DNA of 58,689 nt, from positions 584-59,272 of the forward strand of contig PCTW01000096.1 in NCBI GenBank assembly GCA_002786715.1, given 5' to 3'. Of this stretch, positions 7,905 to 17,052 are shown in pieces. Origin of the DNA: Bdellovibrio sp. CG22_combo_CG10-13_8_21_14_all_39_27 (GTDB lineage: Bacteria; Bdellovibrionota; Bacteriovoracia; Bacteriovoracales; Bacteriovoracaceae). Below the pieces are notes generated by a model. The model was not told where the DNA came from. It saw nothing but the letters and a program-made list of their open reading frames with translations, and ran no database searches. The position numbers were made by a program, and so were the translations under genes. How positions within the stretch are numbered: the first letter of the stretch is position 1; the number at the start of each line of letters is the position of its first letter.

Positions 7905-8555
7905 ATGGATCATCAGGAATGGGAGATTGATAACCTTCCCAATCGATTGACAATATTTCGTGTTTTGTTGATACCCTTCATCGTTGGGTCGTTATTTATT
8001 TTAACCTTCGAAAATGAGTGGGCAAAAGAATGGAACAAGTTCTTAGGCTATACAGCAGCTTGGACCTTTGTCGCCGCTTCGATCACCGACTTTTTTGATG
8101 GATACATCGCCCGTAAACGTGGCATCGTCACAGTCTTTGGCTCTTTCCTCGATCCAGTCGCCGATAAATTTTTAGTCATTAGCTCTCTCGTCCTACTAGA
8201 AAATCTCAATCGTATTCCCGTACTAGTAGTCCTCATTCTAATCATGAGAGAACTCTATATTACTTCTTTAAGACTATTGGCCATGGAACGTGGACTTAGT
8301 GTTCCAGTCGGTCAAATGGGTAAATGGAAAACGGCCACACAAATGGTCGCAATTCCTCTACTCATGGCCAATGATACACCTTGGTCTTGGTTCAATATGA
8401 CTCTCGTAGGTACCGTATGTATTTATTTAGCTTCAGCCTTTTCGGTCTATTCGGCCGTTGAGTATTCGGCCGGACTTTTTGTAAAGCTTAAACAAAAACG
8501 CAAAGAAGCCCGAGAAGCACGTAAGAATCTCAAGGAGAAAATTGTCAATGAGTGA
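7905..8555 (+). CDS. pgsA: CDP-diacylglycerol-glycerol-3-phosphate 3-phosphatidyltransferase
   Basis: A 216-residue integral membrane enzyme that makes phosphatidylglycerophosphate, the committed step to phosphatidylglycerol and cardiolipin. The CDP-alcohol phosphotransferase motif is complete: D-x2-D-G-x2-A-R-x8-G-x3-D-x3-D, read as DFFDGYIAR, then GSFLDPVADK. The N-terminal LPNRLTIFRVLLIPF is the typical PgsA opening, and several hydrophobic helices follow. The C-terminus is a Lys/Arg-rich tail. serB starts inside its last codons, so the two genes are translationally linked. Confidence 0.95.
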   Translation: MDHQEWEIDNLPNRLTIFRVLLIPFIVGSLFILTFENEWAKEWNKFLGYTAAWTFVAASITDFFDGYIARKRGIVTVFGSFLDPVADKFLVISSLVLLENLNRIPVLVVLILIMRELYITSLRLLAMERGLSVPVGQMGKWKTATQMVAIPLLMANDTPWSWFNMTLVGTVCIYLASAFSVYSAVEYSAGLFVKLKQKRKEAREARKNLKEKIVNE

Positions 8556-9738
8556 AAGTGCTATTTTAGTCACAGTCGCCGGTCCCGATCATCCTGGTAT
8601 TACGGCCAAGCTCATGACCATTGTACGATCTCATAACGCAAAATTAGCGGATATGGGTCAAGCCGTAACTCATGGCCTTTTAAGCTTAAGCTTTGTCTTA
8701 ATCGAAAAAGATGAAAATAATCCGGTTCTAAAAGATCTCCTTTTTGAAGCATCAAAAATGGGTCTCAATCTTACTTATCAAAAAGTAAGTCAAAAAAGTT
8801 TGATTAATGGTGAACAATTAGAAAAATTTATTTTGAACTGTATTGCCGTCGAAGGTTTGACGGCCGCTTTTTTAGGCGATATCGCCACTTGCCTAGCCTC
8901 TCAAAACGTCAACATTTTACGTATTGATAATGTCGACTCACGTCACTTTAATGTGATTGAAATTTCGACAACTTTGCCAAAAGACCTCGAGATAAAACAG
9001 CTTAAATCGGAACTTTTAAAAATTTCGAATTCTCATCAAATTGATGTCGCTTTTTTGAAAGATAATGTTTTTAGAAGATCGAAAAGACTCATTGTATTCG
9101 ATATGGATTCAACTCTCATTCAAACCGAAGTGATTGATGAACTTGCCGAACTTGCAGGCGCAGGTAAAGAAGTTCGCATGATCACTGAAGCGGCGATGAA
9201 TGGCGAAATGGATTTTGATGAATCTCTCAAAAGAAGAGTTGCTTTACTCAAAGGTCTGAAAGCAGAACGGATGGACGAGATTATTAAAAAACTCCCTATC
9301 ACTCCTGGTGCTGAAGACTTTATTAAGACAGTAAAATCTCTTGGCTATAAAGTTGCCTTGATTAGCGGTGGCTTTTCTTATTTTGCCGATCACTTAAAAG
9401 AGAAGCTTGGTCTCGACTACGCTTTTTCCAATGACCTGAAGATAAAAGATGGTGTACTCACTGGCGAAATTGAAGGCACTATTATCAATGCTCATCAAAA
9501 AGCTTTGCTGTTAAAAGTGATCGCTCAACAAGAAAAGATTTCTCTTGAACAAGTTGTAGCAATTGGTGATGGAGCCAACGATCTTCCGATGCTCTCAACT
9601 GCTGGTTTAGGCATCGCTTATCACGCTAAAGACGTGGTTAAGAAGAAGGCCGAACAGCATATGAGTCATGGACCCATGACCTCAATTCTTTACTTTTTAG
9701 GCATCCCTGGGGCCCTCGATAAACCGAACAAAGGCTAA
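8548..9738 (+). CDS. serB: Phosphoserine phosphatase with N-terminal ACT domains
   Basis: About 396 residues. The C-terminal half is the HAD phosphatase that hydrolyses phosphoserine in the last step of serine synthesis: motif I VFDMDSTLIQTEVIDELA, motif II ALISGGFSYF, motif III/IV GDGANDLPML. The N-terminal half holds two ACT-like regulatory domains (ILVTVAGPDHPGITAKL and a second starting near VEGLTAAFLGD), giving the long SerB form. The ATG at 8548 overlaps the pgsA stop by 8 bp; AAGGAG lies 10 bp upstream. A TTG at 8542 with the same AAGGAG four bases away is an alternative. Confidence 0.95.
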   Translation: MSESAILVTVAGPDHPGITAKLMTIVRSHNAKLADMGQAVTHGLLSLSFVLIEKDENNPVLKDLLFEASKMGLNLTYQKVSQKSLINGEQLEKFILNCIAVEGLTAAFLGDIATCLASQNVNILRIDNVDSRHFNVIEISTTLPKDLEIKQLKSELLKISNSHQIDVAFLKDNVFRRSKRLIVFDMDSTLIQTEVIDELAELAGAGKEVRMITEAAMNGEMDFDESLKRRVALLKGLKAERMDEIIKKLPITPGAEDFIKTVKSLGYKVALISGGFSYFADHLKEKLGLDYAFSNDLKIKDGVLTGEIEGTIINAHQKALLLKVIAQQEKISLEQVVAIGDGANDLPMLSTAGLGIAYHAKDVVKKKAEQHMSHGPMTSILYFLGIPGALDKPNKG

Positions 9739-9765
9739 ACACCTGTAATAACAACTATTTTCTCC

Positions 9766-9794
9766 TTGAAAGCGCGTCAAAGATTGAGTATAAA
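9766..9794 (+). promoter_or_regulatory. Sigma70-type promoter directly before panD
   Basis: TTGAAA (9766-9771), 17 bp spacer, TATAAA (9789-9794). The panD ATG begins at 9801, seven bases past the -10, which is where transcription would start. The message may therefore be leaderless. Confidence 0.55.
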
Positions 9795-9800
9795 GGGCCC

Positions 9801-10142
9801 ATGAGAGAGCTATTATCCTGCAAAATTCATAAAGCGACTATTACTGACGCCAACGTCGAGTACGTAGGCTCTATTACCATCGACTCAGACCTGCTAGATA
9901 AAATTGATCTCTGGGAAGGACAAAAAGTTTTAGTAGTTTCCAATACCACAGGTGCTCGCCTCGAAACTTATGTCATCAAAGGCCCGCGCGGAAATGGCGA
10001 AATTTGTATCAACGGAGCAGCCGCTCACCTCATTAAGAAAAATGAAGAAGTGATTATTATCGGTTTTCAATTTTCAGATAAACTCATCGAACCAAAATGC
10101 ATTCTAGTCGATGAGAACAATCGTTTCGTTCGCTATCTTTAA
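9801..10142 (+). CDS. panD: Aspartate 1-decarboxylase precursor
   Basis: 113 residues, typical for PanD. The enzyme converts aspartate to beta-alanine for pantothenate and CoA synthesis after self-cleavage to form a pyruvoyl group. The cleavage site Gly23-Ser24 is present in YVGSITID, the N-terminus MRELLSCKIHKATIT is characteristic, and the substrate-binding region NTTGARLETY and NGAAAHL are intact. A promoter with near-consensus elements ends six bases before the ATG. Its stop codon overlaps the stop of the convergent giant gene by four bases (TTAA). Confidence 0.96.
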   Translation: MRELLSCKIHKATITDANVEYVGSITIDSDLLDKIDLWEGQKVLVVSNTTGARLETYVIKGPRGNGEICINGAAAHLIKKNEEVIIIGFQFSDKLIEPKCILVDENNRFVRYL

Positions 10143-13100
10143 TTCTCTTCAACCAATTTGTTTTGATACTTTTGATAGCGATTAGAAAGAATCGACCAAA
10201 TTGTTGCGTCCTGATCTTGTGAAATTTCTTGGCGTGGTTCTTTATTTTTCTTACGATAAGAAACTTGCCCCATCAATTCGGCAGCATCATAGGCCAATTC
10301 GTCATCACCTACATTTTTATCGTCTTCGAATTTAAAGTCTTCAAGAATTTTTTGTTCTTTTTCAGAGAGCATTTTTTTCTTGTTAAACTTAATTGCTTCT
10401 CTCCAATTCTTACCACTAATCCTATTGGCCACATCAGTAACCATTTTAACTTGGTTATTCATTAAGCGACCTTCAATTTGGCGAGTGTCCGCGAGAACAC
10501 TTCGAGCTAATTGAAGTTTGGCATTATCAACCTTTTCTTTCTTAATCATTGATTTATCAAAAACTAAAGTTTGCAATCCTTTTTTAGGAGCGGCTTGATT
10601 GTATCGTTCAACTAACCGGTTGGCATAAAGGATTCTATTCTTTCCAAAGCGCTCTTCTTTTGAAACAAAGCGAGCAAGTGAAATCTTACCATTTGAAAGG
10701 TCATTAAAATTAGAAGAAAGAGACTTCAAATTAGTGTTCTTTTCTACGGCCGATAATTGCTTTTTCAAAGTTGGATTAGAATTTACATTTGGCAGAGAAG
10801 CAAAGTTTGGAATATTGAGTTGCATACACGAATTGTTTCTTCGACAAGAGCACATTTCATCAGGAATTCCGTTGCTCGCGATACAGGCATTTCCAGTCTG
10901 GGCCGGTGTTTTTGTAGCTATGGGCTCACCAGTTACTGGATCAACTCCGTTTGTACGATTTTCGCCATTAATAGCTTTAGACTCTAGACCTTTTTGGTCG
11001 CTTGCAACTGACCCAGGAGCTCCCCCTCCGTTTCCATCTGCCAAAGCTTTACCATCTTCTAGACCCTGAACATCTTTATGGAATTTGTTAAACTGCTGAA
11101 TAATTTCTTCGAGAATATTGCCACGACGATTCATCTCTTTCGCGGCAGTAGTAGCTGTGGACTTCAAGCTGCTTGAAATTCCCATCATGATGCCGGCACC
11201 AATTGAAGTTAAATAGGCTTGAGCACACATAGGGGTTGGCATTGGAATCATCTCAATTATTGACATGGCCAATGCTGCCGCCGAGATCATCTGCACCATA
11301 CCGTAATTGCGAGCTTTTGTTTTATAAGCACTTTCTAATTCTCTATAACCTTTTAGGGCAAAATCAAAAGCCAGTTTTTGATACTCAAGTGAAGTGCGAT
11401 CCATATTAGCTGTTTGCGCTTTATACTCTTCTTGAAGCTGCTTCAATCGATTTGCAAGATCTTTGTTAACTTTAAATTCATTCATCAGAGCAATCGCTGA
11501 GCCGACGGCCAAAATTCCACCTGAAATACAAGGTTTACCACCAACTCCCAACATCTGAGCAATCATGGCGGCCGTGCCTGCAACAGCACCACCGGCCATC
11601 GACACGGCACCTTTCTTAATCATGGATTCAAGATTCTTACCAGCACCATCGAGATCGCTTTCAAGCGTTTTCCCTGTCGCAGCTGTTTGCTTGAGGTTAT
11701 CTACACACATGTTTTTGGTAGCTTCATCTGGTTGCATATGACAATCCATATAAAGCATCTTAAGGTCAGCATCTTGTTTGGCCGTGACACAAGATCCCGC
11801 TTGGCAATTATAACTCATGCCACCACCGCAACTCAAAGTGGGTTCACAAATAGTTGAACCAACTTGATACTCAAGTTCACCCAAACATCTTTTTTGCGCG
11901 AGTGGATTGGGAGCTGAATCACATTGTTTCTTACCATCAGCATAGGCATTGACTTGCTTGATACAAACATTGCGATCGCTGTCACTGACTTTGCTTTCGC
12001 AATCATTAATGGCCGCTTGATAGTGTTCAGCATCGGCTTTCATTTTTTGTTTGCATGCAGAATCTGGGCATTTGTTATAGTCGGCAATAAAACTAGTGAG
12101 ACGCTTATGGCAGCTCGCAATTTGTTCGGCATCCCCTTTCGCTTCGCAGGCATTATAGGCTGCTTGATATTCTTTTCGATCTGCTTCTAATTGCGCTTTA
12201 CAGGCATCATCTTTACATTCTTTATAGGTATCAACATACATGTCCAAATTATTGAGACATGTTTGTCTGGCCTGGAGATCTTCTTGGGCTTCACACTTTG
12301 AAAGCTCAGCTTGATAAGCATTGCGATCAGCTTCGAGTTTACCAATACAAGTTGAATCTCCAGCACATTTATCATACTGAGTAACATATTGATTAAGATT
12401 GTTTAAACACTTGGTCTTTTCACTTGGAGTCAAAGAATTACAACGAGCTTCTTCTGCGACATAGAGATTCTTATCGGATTCAATTCTCTCTCGACAGGCT
12501 GAGTTCTCTCCACAAGCTTCAACTTTCGAAACGTACTTATTGAGATTATCGAGACAAAGAGCTTTATCAGCTCCCACTTTGGCCTGGCACTTATTGAATT
12601 CGGCCGTGTATTGATCACGATCAGTCATGAGCTGATCTTTACAAGATTGATTTGAACCACAACTTTCGTACTTTGTTAAAAATTTATTGAGACGATCCAT
12701 ACAAGGAGCTGACTCTGTACTTGGTAAGGCCTTACATCTGTTTTCCTCAGCAACGTACTGGTCTCTTTCAGAATAAAGTTGAGATTCACAAGCGGAGTCT
12801 CCTTTGCAAGCTTCAAACTTAGCAACAAATTTATCTAGCCGGCTTTGACATTGTGCCTTTTCTGTAGCGTTTGTGAGAGCATTACATTTTTGCTGCTCGG
12901 CCACAAATTGATCACGATTTGATTTCAAACGATCCTGACAAGCAGCATCGCCGTTGCAAGCTTCATATTGGGCCAAGAAAGAATTTAATCTTGAATGACA
13001 ATTAGCTTTTTGAACACTGTCACTAATAGCTTCACAACGGTTGAATTCTGCCAAATAGGAATCACGATCTTCTTTCAATTGGTTCTGACAAGCGATATCT

Positions 13101-16100
13101 CCATTACATTTTTCATACTTGCTGAGAAAGGTCGCTAAACGATCGAGGCAACTTGCTTTATCCCCTTCACTTGAGAGGGCTTCGCAACGATTGCGTTCAG
13201 CAATATATTGATCGCGATCACTCATGAGTTGATCAATACAGACTTGATCATTGCCACAAGCATCCACTTTCGCTACAAATTTATCAAGGTCAGCGAAACA
13301 ACTTTCCTTATCAGGAGATGCCTTGGCATCACATTTCTTCTTTTCAGCGAGATATTGATCGCGGTTTTGTCTCAATTTATTTTGGCAAACAGAATCGTTT
13401 CCACAGGCTTCAAATTTTGTTAAGAAAGTATTAAGATCGCCATGACACTTTGTTTTTGATTCACCACTCAAGACTTCACACCTATTATACTCGGCGAGAT
13501 ACTCGTCTCTGTCTCTCATGAGATTATTTTTACAAAGATCATCGTTTCCACAAGCTTTAAACTTCGCTACAAATGTATCAAGACGGTTAAGACATTGAGT
13601 TTTGTCCAATCCTCCTAATGATTCACAACGATTGAGTTCTGCCAAATAATCATCTTTCTCTTTACTTACTTTAAGTTCACAAGAAAGGTCCCCTTTACAG
13701 GCCGTATATCTTGCAAGGAACTCATCTAGATTTTTAAGACACTTATCTTTTTCAGCAGTAGGCTTGGCCAAGCAGGCATCACGTTGATTCTTGTATGCAT
13801 TTTGATCGGCGAGAAGTTTATCTTTACAGGCTTGATCTTTACAGCCTTCATATTTGGCGACAAAATCTTCAACCTGTTGACGACAACCTGCCTGTTCCCC
13901 ACTTGGTCTAGTATCACAGTCAGCGAGAGCGGCTTCGTATCGAAGTCGATCTTGTTCAAGTTGATCTTTACAGGCTTGGTTCGTTCCACAATTGTTAAAT
14001 TTGGCAACATACTGATCGAGTTTTTGTAAACACTGAGCAACTTGGGCCACAGGTTTTGCTTGGCAATCCGCTTCCGCCTTTGCATATTCACTTCTTTGTC
14101 TTTCTAGTTCGTCTTTGCAAGCTTGATCACTACCACAATTGCGGTAGCTCTGAGCATAGCTATCTACTTTTGCAATACAAGAAGTTCGTGAAGTTCCGGT
14201 TAAGAGCTCACATTTTGCAATTTCTGATTGGTAAGCCTCTCTTTGAGTATTGAGTTGATCTTTGCAAGACTGATTGGCTCCACACTTTTCATATTCCGCA
14301 ACAAAGGCATCTAGTTGTTTTCGACACTGAACCTGCTCAGCAGTTGGTCGAACATCACACTTTGCCGCTTCACTTTGATAAAGGGCGAGGTCTGACATCA
14401 AACCTTGGCGGCAACTTTGATTAGCGCCACAAGCTTCAAGTTTATTTGCAAAATTATCTACGCGAGCAATACAGCTAATCTTTTCACTTGATGTTAAACG
14501 ATCACATCTGGCCATTTCAGACTGGTAAGCTGAGCGATCTGCATTGAGTTGATCTTTACATGTTTGATTGGTTCCACAGGCCTCAAATTTTGTAACGAAA
14601 GCTTCCAACTTATCGAGACAACTGGTTTGAGTTGCAGCATCTGGTTTCGCCTTACAATTTGAAACAGCTGCCTGATATTCAATTCTTTGGGTATTAAGAT
14701 CATCTTTACACTTTTGGTCAGCTCCACAAGCATCATACTTGGCCACGTATTTCTCTAATTGAGAGAGACAACTAGAACGATCAGTTCCCGACTTCGCTTC
14801 ACAACTCGCTCTTTCCGCTAGATACATTTCTCTATCTTGATTGAGCTTATCTTTACAGACGAGATCAGAACCGCAAGCTTCATACTTGCTTACATATTGT
14901 TCAAGACGAGTATTACAGGTTGTTTGTTCCGAAGCTGGTAATGAAGAACAACGAGCAACCTCCGTTTTATATGATTCACGATCTTGGTTGAGACGATCTT
15001 TACAGGCTTGGTCCGTTCCGCAGGCATTATACTGGGTTACAAATTTTTCAATTTGATCCAAGCATTTTGTTTTTTCTGCTGCAGGTTTGACTTCACAGGC
15101 ACTAACTTCTGAGACATAACTCTGACGATCGCTCTCTAACTGATCAATGCATGCTTGATTGCTTCCACAAGCATCAAATTTTTCCACATACTGAGACAGA
15201 CGAGTCATGCACATCGATTTTTCTGTGCCCGATTTTAAGTCACATTTGGCGACTTCTGTTTGGTAAGCTTGTCGATTGAGATCCAATTTGTTTTTACAAG
15301 CTTGGTCATCACCACATGATTCATATTTGGTGACATATTTTTCAAGGGCACTTAAGCATGACTCGACTTCTGTACTTGGTCTTTGATTACATCTATTAGC
15401 TTCTGCTTTATATTCATTCTTTAAACGGAGTAATTCATCTTTACAAGATTGATTAATTCCACAAGCATCGTATTTTGTCACAAAAGTCTCGAGACGATTT
15501 AAACAGCTCGTTCTATCGGCACCCGTTTTTTGTTCACATTGCCCCAGCTCCGCTTGGTAAAGATTTTTATCAGCAACAAGTTGGTCTTTACAGGCTTGAT
15601 CAGTTCCACATTGTTGAAATTTAGAAACATAACTATCTAAACGTTGAAAACATTTGGAACGATCAGTCCCAATCTTGCTTTCACAAGTATCGACTTCACT
15701 TAGATATTGATCTTTTTCAGAGAGGAGTTGAGTCTTACAAGCTTGATCGGCTCCACAATCATAATATTTCGTTGTGAAGGCTTCCAGTTGATCGGTACAT
15801 CTTTGAGTTTCTTCTTGATCAATTTTTTCTCGACACTGATTTTTCGCCGTTTGATACTCTGTTCTCTCCTTATCCATTTGGTCTTTACATGCCTGATCAG
15901 GACAAGCGAGATAATTTTCAACGAATTTATCAAGTCTTTGGAGACAAGCAGAAGCACCTTCACATGATTTTGCTTCGCTGACATAACTTGCAAGCTGCTT
16001 ATCGAGATTGGTCTTACATTCAGTACGAGCAGCGGGTGTCGTTTTTTTATTACACTCTAGAGACCCCCCTTGAAGCCATTCTTGGCGAGTGGTATCGAAA

Positions 16101-16252
16101 CAATATTCATATGTACAGTTCCAGGTGAAATTATTAACACCACAAGCTTTCTGATCAAGATCGAGTTGACTGTCCGTGGGATAAGAACATGCCATGGCAT
16201 CAACAATTAAGAGATGAAAAAATAGACTTAAAATGAATGAGAAGGACTTCAT
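10139..16252 (-). CDS. Giant secreted protein with about 27 Cys-rich helical repeats
   Basis: 2037 residues with an N-terminal signal peptide (MKSFSFILSLFFHLLIVDAM). Residues about 97-1450 are tandem units of about 49 residues with four cysteines, spaced C-x5-C-x17-C-x10-C-x13 to the next unit; a typical core is CGTDQACKDQL. The spacing predicts alternating helices whose connecting loops are closed by short disulfides. After the repeats come a short Cys-rich section, a segment with two hydrophobic stretches (about 1530-1720), a CSCRRNNSC motif near 1805 and a basic helical tail. This tail resembles that of the 1227-residue protein at 25768. Upstream on the minus strand are TAAAAT and AAGGTG. 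I do not recognise a named family; an adhesive, structural or protective surface role is only a guess. Confidence 0.9.
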   Translation of the reverse strand: MKSFSFILSLFFHLLIVDAMACSYPTDSQLDLDQKACGVNNFTWNCTYEYCFDTTRQEWLQGGSLECNKKTTPAARTECKTNLDKQLASYVSEAKSCEGASACLQRLDKFVENYLACPDQACKDQMDKERTEYQTAKNQCREKIDQEETQRCTDQLEAFTTKYYDCGADQACKTQLLSEKDQYLSEVDTCESKIGTDRSKCFQRLDSYVSKFQQCGTDQACKDQLVADKNLYQAELGQCEQKTGADRTSCLNRLETFVTKYDACGINQSCKDELLRLKNEYKAEANRCNQRPSTEVESCLSALEKYVTKYESCGDDQACKNKLDLNRQAYQTEVAKCDLKSGTEKSMCMTRLSQYVEKFDACGSNQACIDQLESDRQSYVSEVSACEVKPAAEKTKCLDQIEKFVTQYNACGTDQACKDRLNQDRESYKTEVARCSSLPASEQTTCNTRLEQYVSKYEACGSDLVCKDKLNQDREMYLAERASCEAKSGTDRSSCLSQLEKYVAKYDACGADQKCKDDLNTQRIEYQAAVSNCKAKPDAATQTSCLDKLEAFVTKFEACGTNQTCKDQLNADRSAYQSEMARCDRLTSSEKISCIARVDNFANKLEACGANQSCRQGLMSDLALYQSEAAKCDVRPTAEQVQCRKQLDAFVAEYEKCGANQSCKDQLNTQREAYQSEIAKCELLTGTSRTSCIAKVDSYAQSYRNCGSDQACKDELERQRSEYAKAEADCQAKPVAQVAQCLQKLDQYVAKFNNCGTNQACKDQLEQDRLRYEAALADCDTRPSGEQAGCRQQVEDFVAKYEGCKDQACKDKLLADQNAYKNQRDACLAKPTAEKDKCLKNLDEFLARYTACKGDLSCELKVSKEKDDYLAELNRCESLGGLDKTQCLNRLDTFVAKFKACGNDDLCKNNLMRDRDEYLAEYNRCEVLSGESKTKCHGDLNTFLTKFEACGNDSVCQNKLRQNRDQYLAEKKKCDAKASPDKESCFADLDKFVAKVDACGNDQVCIDQLMSDRDQYIAERNRCEALSSEGDKASCLDRLATFLSKYEKCNGDIACQNQLKEDRDSYLAEFNRCEAISDSVQKANCHSRLNSFLAQYEACNGDAACQDRLKSNRDQFVAEQQKCNALTNATEKAQCQSRLDKFVAKFEACKGDSACESQLYSERDQYVAEENRCKALPSTESAPCMDRLNKFLTKYESCGSNQSCKDQLMTDRDQYTAEFNKCQAKVGADKALCLDNLNKYVSKVEACGENSACRERIESDKNLYVAEEARCNSLTPSEKTKCLNNLNQYVTQYDKCAGDSTCIGKLEADRNAYQAELSKCEAQEDLQARQTCLNNLDMYVDTYKECKDDACKAQLEADRKEYQAAYNACEAKGDAEQIASCHKRLTSFIADYNKCPDSACKQKMKADAEHYQAAINDCESKVSDSDRNVCIKQVNAYADGKKQCDSAPNPLAQKRCLGELEYQVGSTICEPTLSCGGGMSYNCQAGSCVTAKQDADLKMLYMDCHMQPDEATKNMCVDNLKQTAATGKTLESDLDGAGKNLESMIKKGAVSMAGGAVAGTAAMIAQMLGVGGKPCISGGILAVGSAIALMNEFKVNKDLANRLKQLQEEYKAQTANMDRTSLEYQKLAFDFALKGYRELESAYKTKARNYGMVQMISAAALAMSIIEMIPMPTPMCAQAYLTSIGAGIMMGISSSLKSTATTAAKEMNRRGNILEEIIQQFNKFHKDVQGLEDGKALADGNGGGAPGSVASDQKGLESKAINGENRTNGVDPVTGEPIATKTPAQTGNACIASNGIPDEMCSCRRNNSCMQLNIPNFASLPNVNSNPTLKKQLSAVEKNTNLKSLSSNFNDLSNGKISLARFVSKEERFGKNRILYANRLVERYNQAAPKKGLQTLVFDKSMIKKEKVDNAKLQLARSVLADTRQIEGRLMNNQVKMVTDVANRISGKNWREAIKFNKKKMLSEKEQKILEDFKFEDDKNVGDDELAYDAAELMGQVSYRKKNKEPRQEISQDQDATIWSILSNRYQKYQNKLVEEN
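11905..15964 (-). repeat. Tandem ~147-bp coding repeats of the giant Cys-rich protein
   Basis: About 27 units, each of about 49 codons, diverged at DNA level but constant in cysteine spacing. Units in the first half carry CG-[DN]Q-xC; those from about the sixteenth onward carry CxGDxxC and the phrase DRDQYLAE. This suggests two rounds of amplification. Four units (first, fifteenth and the last two) have one residue fewer between the first two cysteines. Confidence 0.9.
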
Positions 16253-16271
16253 ATCAACACCTTATATTGCT

Positions 16272-16282
16272 ATTTTAGACCC
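16272..16282 (-). promoter_or_regulatory. GGGTCTAAAAT element upstream of giant repeat gene
   Basis: On the minus strand GGGTCTAAAAT ends 19 bp before the ATG at 16252; TAAAAT fits a -10 hexamer. Exactly the same 11 bases occur at 25723-25733 before the related giant gene. A recognisable -35 is lacking here. Confidence 0.45.
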
Positions 16283-16445
16283 AAGCGAGACGACCCCCTA
16301 GAGAAGTCCTTCCAGCCGATCTTCGCAAATAATAATCCCTTTATTTTCATTATGTTATACGACTTTTGAATCGACTTAAAGCTGTTCGCTGCTGCCGACA
16401 ATTTTTGCCACCCTTGGTTCTCCTTCTTCGCAAAGGCATAATAAA

Positions 16446-17045
16446 ATGATGAAGGTTCACAGTATCAATGGCTTAATTCTTATTGCTTTATTTTCCACAA
16501 GTTGTGTTCTTGCTCCTGAAAGTTATAACAATAAAGTTGATCAGGGCACCTATCGAGGTACTGCAATTGCTTACGATGGAGAAGGAAACTCTCCTGATTT
16601 TAGAGATCGCGTATGTCCCAATATAGATCTAGTCGTAACTGTTGACGAGAATAGTATTGTTTTTGATGCAACTGACGTTTACCCCAATTATGTTCCAGAT
16701 GCTGGAGTCATCACAAGCCATACGGGGATGGCCACTAGCTATGGAAATAATAAATTTAAAATTGATTTGAAATGGGCCTATTTAGACACTTTTGATAGCG
16801 TTCAATTAAATGATCTTCTCAATCTCAATATTTGTGACTCTACTGCTCCTTCAAACCCGACAAATAATTACACTGGTGATAAAGGTCGATTGGGAAATCT
16901 GGGCTTAACTATAAGTGATGAGTTCGGTCATCAAGGAGAATTCGGACAAGGAAAAATGCAAGGATCACTTTTTTACGGGGTAGAATGCACCGATGGAGAG
17001 CTTATTCCACTTTGTGTATACTTTATGCAGTTAAAAAAAGATTGA
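16446..17045 (+). CDS. Putative lipoprotein, hypothetical
   Basis: 199 residues starting MMKVHSINGLILIALF, followed by STSC, an atypical but plausible lipobox with Cys20. The mature part is acidic and beta-rich, with cysteines at RVCPNID, LNICDST and YGVECTDG. No named domain was recognised. The second of the two adjacent ATG codons is equally possible; AAAGG precedes them. The 193-bp divergent gap to the giant gene is shared, and the stop lies 7 bp from the convergent FecR/barrel gene. Confidence 0.7.
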   Translation: MMKVHSINGLILIALFSTSCVLAPESYNNKVDQGTYRGTAIAYDGEGNSPDFRDRVCPNIDLVVTVDENSIVFDATDVYPNYVPDAGVITSHTGMATSYGNNKFKIDLKWAYLDTFDSVQLNDLLNLNICDSTAPSNPTNNYTGDKGRLGNLGLTISDEFGHQGEFGQGKMQGSLFYGVECTDGELIPLCVYFMQLKKD

Positions 17046-17052
17046 TTAGAAA

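Noticed and set aside
8159-8170. GCCGATAA inside pgsA (also inside the genes near 10750 and 20402)
   Set aside because: These lie within coding sequence and far from gene starts; they are expected by chance from Ala/Asp/Lys or Ser/Ala/Met codons.
11905-15964. Regular ~147-bp periodicity resembling a repeat array
   Set aside because: Spacing and conservation follow codons and cysteine positions in one long frame; unit DNA is too diverged and too long for a CRISPR array.
16366-16412. GCCGACAA with TAAA upstream before the lipoprotein gene at 16446
   Set aside because: Spacer is 13 bp instead of 15 and the -10 differs from GCCGATAA, so it was not called as a sigma28 promoter.
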